DNA from: JAEUHZ01 sp964552795
Lineage (GTDB): Bacteria; Planctomycetota; UBA1135; GCA-002686595
Assembly (NCBI GenBank): GCA_964552795.1
Contig: CAZKIO010000015.1
Span: forward strand, 12,091-76,090
Direction of reading: 5' to 3'
Length of the DNA stretch: 64,000 nucleotides
The notes beneath the pieces are model-generated. The model searched no databases. It saw only the letters and a program-made list of their open reading frames with translations, and was not told the DNA's origin. Position numbers and translations under genes: made by a program. How positions within the stretch are numbered: position 1 is the first letter of the stretch; each line of letters starts with the position of its first letter. Below are positions 8,241-15,721 of the stretch, one piece after another.

Positions 8241-9941
8241 TCAGCTCTCCGGACCGTAGAACCGCCACAGGAGACAGTGGAATCCGCGCCGCGCGTCGCC
8301 GTCCTCGACCGTGAAGGCAATCCGCTTCAGGAGCGGCGCGGCCTGCGCGGCCGGAACGGTGCGCGCGTACAGATCCGCCGCGAACAGCCGCTCCCAGGGC
8401 GAGGCGCGCGGATGGTCGAGGACCTGCTCGAGGAACCCGCGCGTCTCGGGGTCCGCGCTCTGGCATCCGGCCGCGATGAGGTCCATGCGGCGCAGGAGAT
8501 CGTCCTCCGCGGCCCACGCGGCGCGCAGGACGGCGCGCCCCGACGGACCCGAGTTGACCGCCTGGAGCATGTACCAGCGATGCCCCGAGAAGCCCTGGAT
8601 GACCTCGCGCGTCGTCCGCGCGCGATCGAGCAGGAAGCGCGCGGCTTCAGGAAGCGGGATCTGCCCGATCGCGCGCTCGACCAGGCGCACCTCGGTGCGC
8701 GGGCCGCGTTCGAGCTCCTCGACGAGGATCTCCAGCGCCTCGCGCGCGAGATCCGGCCGCGCCTCGAGCGGAACGCGCAAGGCCGAGAGCGCCAGACCCA
8801 GGTCCGCCGAGCTGCCGCGCAGGAGGTCCAGCGCGCGGTCGAGCGCGCCCGCGTCGCCGCGCGCGCACAGGACGGTGAGCGCTGCGCGCCGCACGCCTTC
8901 GTCGCGGTCCGCCAGGGCCGCGCGGAGTTCGTCGCGCCGCGCGGGCGAGTCGGGCAGAGCGCCCAAGGCCTCGACCGCGAAGGTGCGCAGCGACGCATCG
9001 CCCGGCGCCGCGGCGAGTACGGCGACCTCCTCCGCCATTCCCGCGCCGAGCAGCGCCTGCACGGCGAGCTGGCGCAGCACGGGGTTGTCGCCGCGCAGAG
9101 CGGCGCGCATCGCTGCGAGCGCGTCCGCGTCCCCCGCCGCCGCCGCGGCCGCGCCGAACCACATCGCGACCTCCGGCGGAGCGTTCTCGATCGCGCGCAC
9201 GCGCGACGCGACCGCCGCGTCGACGCCGACGGCGAGCCGCGGTGCGAGCAGCACCGCGATGCGCCGTCGCGCGGGATCCACGACCCACGCGGCGTACTCC
9301 TGCTCGAGGCGCGGGCGGTCGCACGCCAGCATCGCCAGGCCGAGCTGCGTGGCGAGCTCGAGGCCCGCGCGGGGAAGGTGCCGCGCGAGCGTGTCGTAGT
9401 CCTGCGCGCTCCCGGCGTTCGCCAGCACCTTTGCCGCGGCGCCGCGCACCGATTCGGAGGGATGCTCGAGCGCCTCGAGGCCCATCGCGCGGGCGTCCGG
9501 GGAGCCGACGGCGGCGACGATCTCCAGGACCGACAGCACGCGCGGCGCCTGCCCGGGCGCCGTGAACCAGCGCTGAAAACCGCGCCGCAACTGCGGCAGC
9601 GCCGCCGCGCCGGCCGCGAGCAGGTCCTGGCGCGCGCGCGAGGCGACGTCCGCCGGCGCCGTCACCAGCTTCTCCACGAGGACCGGGACCAGATCGCTGG
9701 TGTCGGCCGTGAAGGCGTCGGTGCGCGCGCACCCGCCCAGGAGGTGCGCGAGCCGGTCGTCCGCGCGGAAATCGGCCTGTCCGGCGACGACCGTACCCGT
9801 GCGCTGCACGACCGGCGGCGCCGGTTCCTGCCGGCAAGCGCACGCGAGCGCGAGCGCGATCGCACCGGACGTCGCCGCCGACGCGCGGCGGCCGCGGCGG
9901 TCGGGACTCACGCTGGACGGGAGCGCTCGGCGCGCGGGCAC
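8241..9941 (-). CDS. HEAT-repeat lipoprotein
   Basis: 566 residues. The N-terminus has a basic region, then a hydrophobic stretch ending in LALACAC, a probable lipobox near residue 35. The remainder is all alpha-helical, with repeated pairs of helices of HEAT/PBS-lyase type, such as SPDARAMGLEALEHPSESVRGAAAKVL split across several copies about 30 residues apart (EGVRRAALTVL, NPVLRQLAVQALL, DASLRTFAVEALG). Such solenoids bind proteins; no catalytic motif is visible, and the partner is unknown. It lies between the TolC-like gene (42 bp upstream) and the CRTAC gene (78 bp downstream), all on the same strand, so the three may form one transcript for envelope proteins. The start is GTG at 9941, preceded by GAGGAA at 8-nt spacing. 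Confidence 0.82.
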   Translation of the reverse strand: MPARRALPSSVSPDRRGRRASAATSGAIALALACACRQEPAPPVVQRTGTVVAGQADFRADDRLAHLLGGCARTDAFTADTSDLVPVLVEKLVTAPADVASRARQDLLAAGAAALPQLRRGFQRWFTAPGQAPRVLSVLEIVAAVGSPDARAMGLEALEHPSESVRGAAAKVLANAGSAQDYDTLARHLPRAGLELATQLGLAMLACDRPRLEQEYAAWVVDPARRRIAVLLAPRLAVGVDAAVASRVRAIENAPPEVAMWFGAAAAAAGDADALAAMRAALRGDNPVLRQLAVQALLGAGMAEEVAVLAAAPGDASLRTFAVEALGALPDSPARRDELRAALADRDEGVRRAALTVLCARGDAGALDRALDLLRGSSADLGLALSALRVPLEARPDLAREALEILVEELERGPRTEVRLVERAIGQIPLPEAARFLLDRARTTREVIQGFSGHRWYMLQAVNSGPSGRAVLRAAWAAEDDLLRRMDLIAAGCQSADPETRGFLEQVLDHPRASPWERLFAADLYARTVPAAQAAPLLKRIAFTVEDGDARRGFHCLLWRFYGPES

Positions 9942-9983
9942 GGTCGGGGTTCCTCGGGAGGGCGCGGGTGGCGCTCCGGTCGG

Positions 9984-11507
9984 TCAACGGGCGGCAAGGT
10001 CGTTGCCCAGCACGCCCTGTGCCGACTGCAGGCGGATGCTCGACTTGGCGTACGAGACGCGCGCGCGGCGCTCGTTCGCCATCGCCGTGGAGAGATCGGT
10101 CTGGAACTGCAGCACCTGGAAGTTCGTGGACTGGTCGACCGCGTAGCGCGCCTGCTCGGCCTTCAACTGGCGGTCGGCCAGCTCCAGGCTCTTGCGCGCC
10201 GCGCGCACGGCTTCGGCCGCATACAGGACGTCGCGCACGGCCGCGCGCACCTCGGCCACGATGCCGGTCTCGAGCTGGTCGTAGGCGAGGCGCACCAGGC
10301 GGATCTCGGCCCACGCGGCCTTCTCGGCCCAGCTCGCCGTGGTGTTGCCCAGCGGATAGCCGAACACCAGCGAGGCGCGGTAGGTCGGGTAGTCGAAGCT
10401 CAGCGCGGTGTCGAGCGCCTTCCCCGAGTCACCCGAGAAGCCCTGGCTCGACGCCAGGAGCTCCAGGTCGAGCTGCATGAGGCGATCGCTCTTCGAGCGC
10501 CGGTGGCGCGTCTCCGCCGCCTCGATGCGGCGTCGCTGCTCGCGCAGCTCGGGGCGCTGCTCGAGGGCGGCGCGCATCGCCACCGGCCATGCCGGGACGC
10601 GATCGACGGCGACCTCGTCGGGCAGCGCGGTCGACGGGACCAGGGCCGTGTCCCACAGCGCTTCGTCCGTGCCCGGGAACAGGAGCTGGCGCAGGGCGTC
10701 CATCGCGGTGCGCAACTCGAACTCGCGCAGGAGCCGCTGCTCTTCGCGGTTGGCGACGTCCGCCTGGGCCTGCAGCACCTCGACCTCGGTCCCCAGGCCC
10801 GCGTCCAGGCGCCGCCGGTTCTGGTCGACCTGCGCGTTCGACAGCGAGAGGCTCTTCTCGGCGACGTCGAGTTGCTCGCGCGCGGACACGAGGTCCCAGT
10901 AGGCGTTGGCCACGTCGAGGAGCAGCTTCTGCCGCGCCGTGCGCACGGCCTCCGCGGCGCGCTCCGCCTCGATCTCGGCCAGGCGCTGCTCGGAAGTCGC
11001 GGCGGAACTCCACGCGCCGCGCAGCAGGGGCTGCACGTAGCTGAGCGTCACGACGTCCGTCGTCGAGAGCGGCTCGACCTGGAAGCTGGAGTCGGTCTCG
11101 GTGTTGGTGCGCGCGTACGTCGCGCCGAACAGGCCGCCCGTCGAGACCGGGCGGTTCAGGCTCAGGCTGAGGTCCTGGCTGTTCTCGCTGGAGCCGCCGA
11201 ACACGTCGCGCGGCTGGAACTCCGAGTCGCGCACGCCGGCGCGCGCGCCGACGGTCCAGTCGAAGGCGCCCCACGACCCGCGCCCGCGGTAGATCGCGAC
11301 CTGCGCCTCGGCCTGGCTGAGCTTCAGCGCGAGGCTGCTCTTCAAGGCCAGCTCGAAAGCCGCCTCCAGCGTCAGCTCCAGGCCGCGGCCCGGCCCCAGC
11401 AGGCGCTGCTCCTCCTGCACGGGCGTGGACTCCTGCGCGGCGACCGGCTGCGACAGGCCGGAGCACGGGACGGCCAACGCGAGACACAGCTGGGCGGCGC
11501 GGATCAT
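9984..11507 (-). CDS. TolC-family outer membrane efflux protein
   Basis: 507 residues with a signal peptide (MIRAAQLCLALAVPCSG ... VAAQ). The body is two repeats of long amphipathic helices typical of outer-membrane factors: LTLEAAFELALKSSLALKLSQAEAQVA near the N-terminus, VSAREQLDVAEKSLSLS and VQAQADVANREEQRLL in the middle, and VLQFQTDLSTAMANERRARVSYAKS at the end (each recognised in parts). These trimerise into a channel-tunnel spanning outer membrane and periplasm for efflux or type I secretion. No inner-membrane transporter or adaptor gene is next to it, so the partner pump must be elsewhere. I chose the ATG at 11507 because it starts the signal peptide; an upstream ATG at 11546 would add 13 residues with no hydrophobic role. 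Confidence 0.88.
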   Translation of the reverse strand: MIRAAQLCLALAVPCSGLSQPVAAQESTPVQEEQRLLGPGRGLELTLEAAFELALKSSLALKLSQAEAQVAIYRGRGSWGAFDWTVGARAGVRDSEFQPRDVFGGSSENSQDLSLSLNRPVSTGGLFGATYARTNTETDSSFQVEPLSTTDVVTLSYVQPLLRGAWSSAATSEQRLAEIEAERAAEAVRTARQKLLLDVANAYWDLVSAREQLDVAEKSLSLSNAQVDQNRRRLDAGLGTEVEVLQAQADVANREEQRLLREFELRTAMDALRQLLFPGTDEALWDTALVPSTALPDEVAVDRVPAWPVAMRAALEQRPELREQRRRIEAAETRHRRSKSDRLMQLDLELLASSQGFSGDSGKALDTALSFDYPTYRASLVFGYPLGNTTASWAEKAAWAEIRLVRLAYDQLETGIVAEVRAAVRDVLYAAEAVRAARKSLELADRQLKAEQARYAVDQSTNFQVLQFQTDLSTAMANERRARVSYAKSSIRLQSAQGVLGNDLAAR

Positions 11508-11516
11508 GAGCGCGAA

Positions 11517-11522
11517 AGGATA
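11517..11522 (-). promoter_or_regulatory. possible -10 box (TATCCT) of the TolC-like gene
   Basis: TATCCT matches TATAAT at four of six positions and ends 9 nt before the ATG. There is no Shine-Dalgarno sequence in the gap, which fits a very short or absent leader. It lies in the 54-bp gap after tsaE. Confidence 0.45.
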
Positions 11523-11561
11523 GGAAACGGCCTCGCGCTCGGCCACGCGCCGGCGCCGAAC

Positions 11562-12065
11562 CTAGGGGATCTCTTCGAGCCCGGCGGGGACGGGCAGGGC
11601 GGCGACGATGCGGGCCAGCTCCCGCTGGATTTCCAGCTCGCCCGCGGCCGAGACGCGGATCGTGCGCGTCTCCGGGTCGACGTGTTCGATCCGCACGCCG
11701 ATGCGCGCCGCCGGCAGGTGCTCGTCGACGCGCGCGGCCCACTCGACCGCGGCGACCCCGCCCTGGCACAGCCAGTCGGAACCGCCGTCGGAGAGGAAGC
11801 CGCGCTCGCGACCCTCCATCCAGGCGTCGAAGTGGTAGAGCGCGAGGCGTCCTTCGTGCTGCGCCATGAGCGCGTAGGTCGGGCTCGCGATCGTCGCCTC
11901 GACGCCCAGGCCGCGCGCCAGACCGCGCACGAAACAGGTCTTGCCCGCACCCAGGTCGCCGTCGAGCGCGACGACGGTGCCGGCCGGAACGCGCTCGCCC
12001 AGGGCCTGCGCCAATCGTTCCGTCGCCTCGGGCGATCGCGAGATCCAGCGCCGCTCAACCGCCAT
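11562..12065 (-). CDS. tsaE: tRNA threonylcarbamoyladenosine biosynthesis ATPase TsaE
   Basis: 167 residues, the normal size for TsaE, the P-loop ATPase that activates the TsaB-TsaD complex during t6A37 modification of ANN-decoding tRNAs. The Walker A motif GDLGAGKT is at residues 36-43; the switch-like SPTYAL, the YHFDAW strand and the AAVEWA segment are all in the family order. It overlaps the end of thiL by 11 bp and is the last gene of the operon that begins with uvrA. The genes tsaB and tsaD are not in the window. Identification is secure; its position behind DNA-repair and thiamine genes is a co-transcription, not a sign of a shared pathway. Confidence 0.93.
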   Translation of the reverse strand: MAVERRWISRSPEATERLAQALGERVPAGTVVALDGDLGAGKTCFVRGLARGLGVEATIASPTYALMAQHEGRLALYHFDAWMEGRERGFLSDGGSDWLCQGGVAAVEWAARVDEHLPAARIGVRIEHVDPETRTIRVSAAGELEIQRELARIVAALPVPAGLEEIP

Positions 12066-12945
12066 GCTTCCAGCCTCCCATCGCGGGCCGCCATTCGACG
12101 CGCCGATCCTCGAAGCACAGGACGAGGCCCGCGCCGCGCACGACGCGGCCGATCTCCGCCGCGCTCGCGCGGGCCCGCGGAGGCACGCACGCGATCAACT
12201 CGTGGTCCTCGCCGTCGTGCAGCGCGTGGTCCCACGCCGGCCGGCCCGTGCGCGCCGCCTGGCGCCGCGCGTCGCGGTGGATCGGCACGAGCGCCATGTC
12301 GAGTTCGATGCGCACGCCCGAAGCGCGTGCCAGACGATAGAGGTCCCACGCCAGTCCGTCGCTGACGTCCATCAGCGCCGTCGCCCCCGCCGCGTGGAGG
12401 CGGCGGCCCTCGGCGATGCGCGGCACGATGCGCAGGTGCCGGCCGAGCAGGCTGCCGCCGCAGGGGCCGCTCAGCAGGACGCGCTGTCCCGCGCGCGCGC
12501 GGTCGCGTCCCGGCGGGCGCACGCGGGAACGCAGGTCCCCCAGCGCGGTGACGGAGAGCGCCGGCGGCCCCGGCGCCGCGGCCAGGTCTCCGCCGACGAG
12601 GTCCGCGCCGTGCTCGCGCGCGAGCGCGCGCACGCCCGCGATCGCTCCCCGCAGCCAGCGCGCCTCGCGGTCCGCCGGCGCGCGCAGCGCGAGCAGGACG
12701 GCGCGCGGCCGCGCCGCCGTGGCCGCCAGGTCCGACAGCGCGCGCGCCGCCGCCTTGCGCCCCGCGCTGCGCGCCGCCGTGCCCGGCGCGAAGTGCACGC
12801 CCTCGATGCAGTGATCGACGCACACGACGGGCGCGCCTTCCAGGGCGCGCAGCACCGCCGCGTCGTGCCCGTGGCTGCCCGCGAGCCTGCGCGGCCGCGG
12901 TCCGCGCGCCAGCGCCCGGTGCAGGTCGTCCTCGTTCCAGCCCAT
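12055..12945 (-). CDS. thiL: thiamine-monophosphate kinase ThiL
   Basis: Phosphorylates thiamine monophosphate to the active cofactor thiamine diphosphate. The 296-residue AIRS/PurM-fold protein shows the family motifs in order: GHDAAVL (26-32), a VDHCIEGVHF strand, ARALSDLAATAARP, GADLVGGD and MDVSDGLAWDLYRLA. Two changes stand out: the usual GDDAAV reads GHDAAV, and GGDTT reads GGDLA; both touch Mg/ATP-binding loops, so the enzyme is somewhat divergent. Two starts are possible: ATG at 12945, or GTG at 12975, which overlaps the thiE stop as GTGA. I give the ATG because it fits family N-termini, but the 4-bp overlap makes the GTG a real alternative. It lies between thiE and tsaE in the uvrA operon. 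Confidence 0.88.
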   Translation of the reverse strand: MGWNEDDLHRALARGPRPRRLAGSHGHDAAVLRALEGAPVVCVDHCIEGVHFAPGTAARSAGRKAAARALSDLAATAARPRAVLLALRAPADREARWLRGAIAGVRALAREHGADLVGGDLAAAPGPPALSVTALGDLRSRVRPPGRDRARAGQRVLLSGPCGGSLLGRHLRIVPRIAEGRRLHAAGATALMDVSDGLAWDLYRLARASGVRIELDMALVPIHRDARRQAARTGRPAWDHALHDGEDHELIACVPPRARASAAEIGRVVRGAGLVLCFEDRRVEWRPAMGGWKHGG

Positions 12946-12971
12946 CACGGCCCAGCGTACCGCGCGCGACG

Positions 12972-13610
12972 TCACGGCCGCGCGGGCGGCCGCGGTCCCA
13001 GCGCCGCGAGGTAGCGCCGGACGGCGGCGGCCGGATCGGACGAACCGAAGATCCCGCCGAGGACGGCGACGCCGCTCGCTCCCGCTGCCAGCACCGGAGC
13101 CACGTGCTCGGGACGCAGGCCGCCCAACGCCCAGACGGGGAGCGCGCAATCCCGGACCGCCCGCGCCAGGCCGTCGAATCCCGTGGGCGCCAGGCGACCG
13201 GCCTTCGAGGGCGTCTCCAGCACCGGACCGAACGTCAGGTAGTCGGCGCCGGCGCGCGCGTCGGCGTCGTCGTGCGCGTGCGCCGAGAAGCCGACGGCGA
13301 TGCGCGCGGGCAGGAGCGCGCGCGCGATGGCCGGCGGCAGCGAGCGCCAGCCCAGGTGCACGGCGTCCGCGTCCGCCGCCGGGGCCAGGTGGACGCGGTC
13401 GTGCACGCACAGCCACCCGGCGGCGCCGAGCCGCTCCCGCACGAGGCGCGCGCACGCGAGGAACGCGCGGTCGGAGAGTCCCGGTTCGCGCAGCACGATC
13501 GCGTCCAGGCCGGCCTCGACGGCGGCGCCGGCGGCGCGCGCGAAGGCAGGCCCGGCGGCGTCGACGAGCGTGCCCGGCGAAAGCGCCAGCACGCGCGCCG
13601 TCGGGATCAC
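12972..13610 (-). CDS. thiE: thiamine-phosphate synthase (ThiE/TenI TIM barrel)
   Basis: Joins the pyrimidine and thiazole halves of thiamine to form thiamine monophosphate. The 212-residue TIM barrel has the expected strands: DAIVLREPGLSDRAF, WLCVHDRVHLA, DAVHLGW, VGFSAHA, the diagnostic YLTFGPVLETPSKAG loop, and WALGGLRPEHV near the end. It could instead be the thiazole tautomerase TenI, which shares this fold; ThiE is favoured because thiL, the next step, follows directly. The start is GTG at 13610, whose last bases form GTGA with the stop of the upstream gene, a clear sign of translational coupling. No TPP riboswitch is visible; as an internal operon gene it would be driven from the uvrA promoter. 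Confidence 0.85.
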   Translation of the reverse strand: MIPTARVLALSPGTLVDAAGPAFARAAGAAVEAGLDAIVLREPGLSDRAFLACARLVRERLGAAGWLCVHDRVHLAPAADADAVHLGWRSLPPAIARALLPARIAVGFSAHAHDDADARAGADYLTFGPVLETPSKAGRLAPTGFDGLARAVRDCALPVWALGGLRPEHVAPVLAAGASGVAVLGGIFGSSDPAAAVRRYLAALGPRPPARP

Positions 13611-15721
13611 GCCGCGCCCTGGTCGAGCTCGACCAGGTAGCCCAGCTCGCGCAGCAAGGACTGCGTGCGGCGCAGCGTGGCGCTCGAGCGCAGGCGCGTG
13701 CGCCGCTCGTCGAGGGCCTCGCGCACGAGCGGCTTGACGCCGGCATCGGAGCGGAAGCGCGCCACGAGGTCGGCGTCCTCGGCGCTGACGACGTAGTCCG
13801 AGGAGAGGTGCATGCACCCGGCGCGCGCGGCCCAGTCGCGGACCGAGAACAGCACGTTCTGCGGCACCGGCGTGCGCGAGTGCCGCTCCAGCGTCGAGAC
13901 GATGCGGCGCAGGTACATGCCCTCGTGCAGCGCGCGCTGCACCGAGCGCTCGCTGATCCGGAAGCTGATCACCTCGCCCTGCCGCTCGCGCGTGCAGAAG
14001 CGATCCAGGTCGTGGATCAGTTCGCCGTCGTCGCCCGTGGGGAACAGCACGACCTCGAAGTCCGGCGTCACGATCAGGCTGCCGACCTGCGACGTGCCCT
14101 CGGGCGTGCCGTCGACGACGCCCAGGAGGCGCGCCCCGATGCGCGTGAGCCGCATCGCCACGGGGCGTCCGGACTTGTCGTAGCCCAGGTCCACGATGCC
14201 CAGGAGGTACAGGCGCTGGCGCACCCAGGTGACGAGGTTCCAGGCGAGGCGCTGGATGTCGTCCATCGGCACGTACGACCCGCCGTGGAAGCGCTGCGCG
14301 AAGTACTCGTCGACGGCCAGATCGTCGAGGCTGCACAGGTACGTGTTGCGCGCCAGGAACGGCACGTACATCAGGTCGTACCAGACCAGCGGCTCGACGC
14401 GCTTCATGAGCCGCATCAGGATGCGGCGCATGCGCGCCTGATGATGGTGCTCGCCGGGGCCTTCGCGGTCCTCGATCGCGTGCTCCAGGAGCAGGCGCAG
14501 CTTCGCGTCCAGGTCGCGCGTCTCCCAGTCGCGGCCGGCGGAGGTCAGGGCGAACGTGCGCTCGCCGGTCGACTCGATCAGGCGTTGCGCGCGCGCGAAG
14601 CCGTACAGGAACGAGAGCACGTCGGCGCGCGTGAGCTCGCGCCCCGGATTGGGCAGCAGGCCCTCCTGGATGCGGCGCTCGGTGGTCTTGAAGATCTCGC
14701 CGCGCACGGTGAAGCGCACGTCGTGCTCGACGATGTAGGCCATGAAGCGCGAGAGGTTCGAGGCCAGGTCCACGCCCAGGCACGACTCCTCGAAGGGCCG
14801 GTCGGGGTCGCCCGGCACGGCCACGCGCCGCAGCCAGGCCAGCGCGACCTCGTTGAACACGATCAGCGTCTCGTCGTTGTGCTGGATGCCGTAGCGGCCC
14901 AGCTCCATGCGCTCGGCGGTGCCGACCAGCGACTCCTCCAGCGCGTGGCCCCAGCGCCGGCCGTCCCAGGGGACCTTGGACTCCATGCGGTCGAACAGCG
15001 TGCGCGGCAGGATGCCGCCGAACTCCACGATCGCCTTCTCGACGAGCTGGCGCAGGCCGTCGGGCAGGCGTTCGACGCGGCTGACCGCGGCGGACTCGTT
15101 GGAGTACATCTTGTACAGCTCGCGGATGCGCGAGGCGCTGGTGCGCTGGCTGCGCGCCGGATCGTCGTACAGCCGGTCGATGTGCCCGCGCAGCGTGAAG
15201 GCGTCGAACACGCCCCGCTTGCGCGCGCGCCGCTGGCGCAGGATGGCGTCGCCCAGGTCCTGCGGCACGGTCCAGGCGCGCTGGCCGAAGCTCTCGGCGC
15301 CGCCGTTGCGCGTCTCGACCAGCAGGCCGTGCCGTCCCAGCACCGCCAGGCTGGCCTGCAGGTCGTAGTTCGACATGTAGGCCAGGTTGCGCGCGTTGAG
15401 CAGGTCGGCGGCGCTGCACTGGTAGCGCGGCAGTTCCAGGTGCAGGTCGAGGATCGACAACAGGCGCCGCGGCAGCGCGGCCACGCGCGCCTCGACCACC
15501 GAAGGCTGCGACATCCATTCGACCACCTGACGGCGGACGTGGGCCGGATCCTCGGGGACGCGTTCGGCGCGCTGGCCGCACCAGAAGCGGAACAGCTCCG
15601 CCAGGTCGGAATCGCGCACCGCGTTGACGGCGTCGGCCGCGCGCGGGCGCGTGATGCGGCCCGGCTCGGCACCGTTCTCGACGCGGCCGGCGGCGCGGCG
15701 CTGGTCGTCCTGGGAACTCAT
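13607..15721 (-). CDS. helicase-associated protein, XPB partner (PF13625-like)
   Basis: 704 residues, no enzymatic motif seen. The C-terminal part carries the helicase-associated signature: SLIVTPDFEVVLFPTGDDG, FRISERSVQRALHEGM and TPVPQNVLFSVRDWAAR, as in proteins adjacent to bacterial XPB helicases (for example mycobacterial Rv0862c). The N-terminal half is a mix of winged-helix-like segments (LLSILDLHLELPRYQ, ASLAVLGRHGLLVETR). It starts with ATGA, overlapping the XPB stop by 4 bp, and ends with GTGA overlapping thiE. The strict coupling suggests it is made in fixed ratio with XPB and forms a complex with it. Archaeal XPB pairs with the nuclease Bax1; I see no nuclease motif here, so it is more likely a regulatory or DNA-binding partner. 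Confidence 0.82.
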   Translation of the reverse strand: MSSQDDQRRAAGRVENGAEPGRITRPRAADAVNAVRDSDLAELFRFWCGQRAERVPEDPAHVRRQVVEWMSQPSVVEARVAALPRRLLSILDLHLELPRYQCSAADLLNARNLAYMSNYDLQASLAVLGRHGLLVETRNGGAESFGQRAWTVPQDLGDAILRQRRARKRGVFDAFTLRGHIDRLYDDPARSQRTSASRIRELYKMYSNESAAVSRVERLPDGLRQLVEKAIVEFGGILPRTLFDRMESKVPWDGRRWGHALEESLVGTAERMELGRYGIQHNDETLIVFNEVALAWLRRVAVPGDPDRPFEESCLGVDLASNLSRFMAYIVEHDVRFTVRGEIFKTTERRIQEGLLPNPGRELTRADVLSFLYGFARAQRLIESTGERTFALTSAGRDWETRDLDAKLRLLLEHAIEDREGPGEHHHQARMRRILMRLMKRVEPLVWYDLMYVPFLARNTYLCSLDDLAVDEYFAQRFHGGSYVPMDDIQRLAWNLVTWVRQRLYLLGIVDLGYDKSGRPVAMRLTRIGARLLGVVDGTPEGTSQVGSLIVTPDFEVVLFPTGDDGELIHDLDRFCTRERQGEVISFRISERSVQRALHEGMYLRRIVSTLERHSRTPVPQNVLFSVRDWAARAGCMHLSSDYVVSAEDADLVARFRSDAGVKPLVREALDERRTRLRSSATLRRTQSLLRELGYLVELDQGAA

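Noticed and set aside
8277..12365. A 1,362-codon open frame on the plus strand
   Set aside because: It is antisense to the HEAT, TolC, TsaE and ThiL genes, is rich in Arg/Ala/His and shows no domain; at this GC content, stop codons are rare in the mirror frame of real genes.
12972..13610. TPP riboswitch before thiE
   Set aside because: thiE starts inside the preceding gene's stop codon, so there is no leader, and no THI-box motifs are seen.
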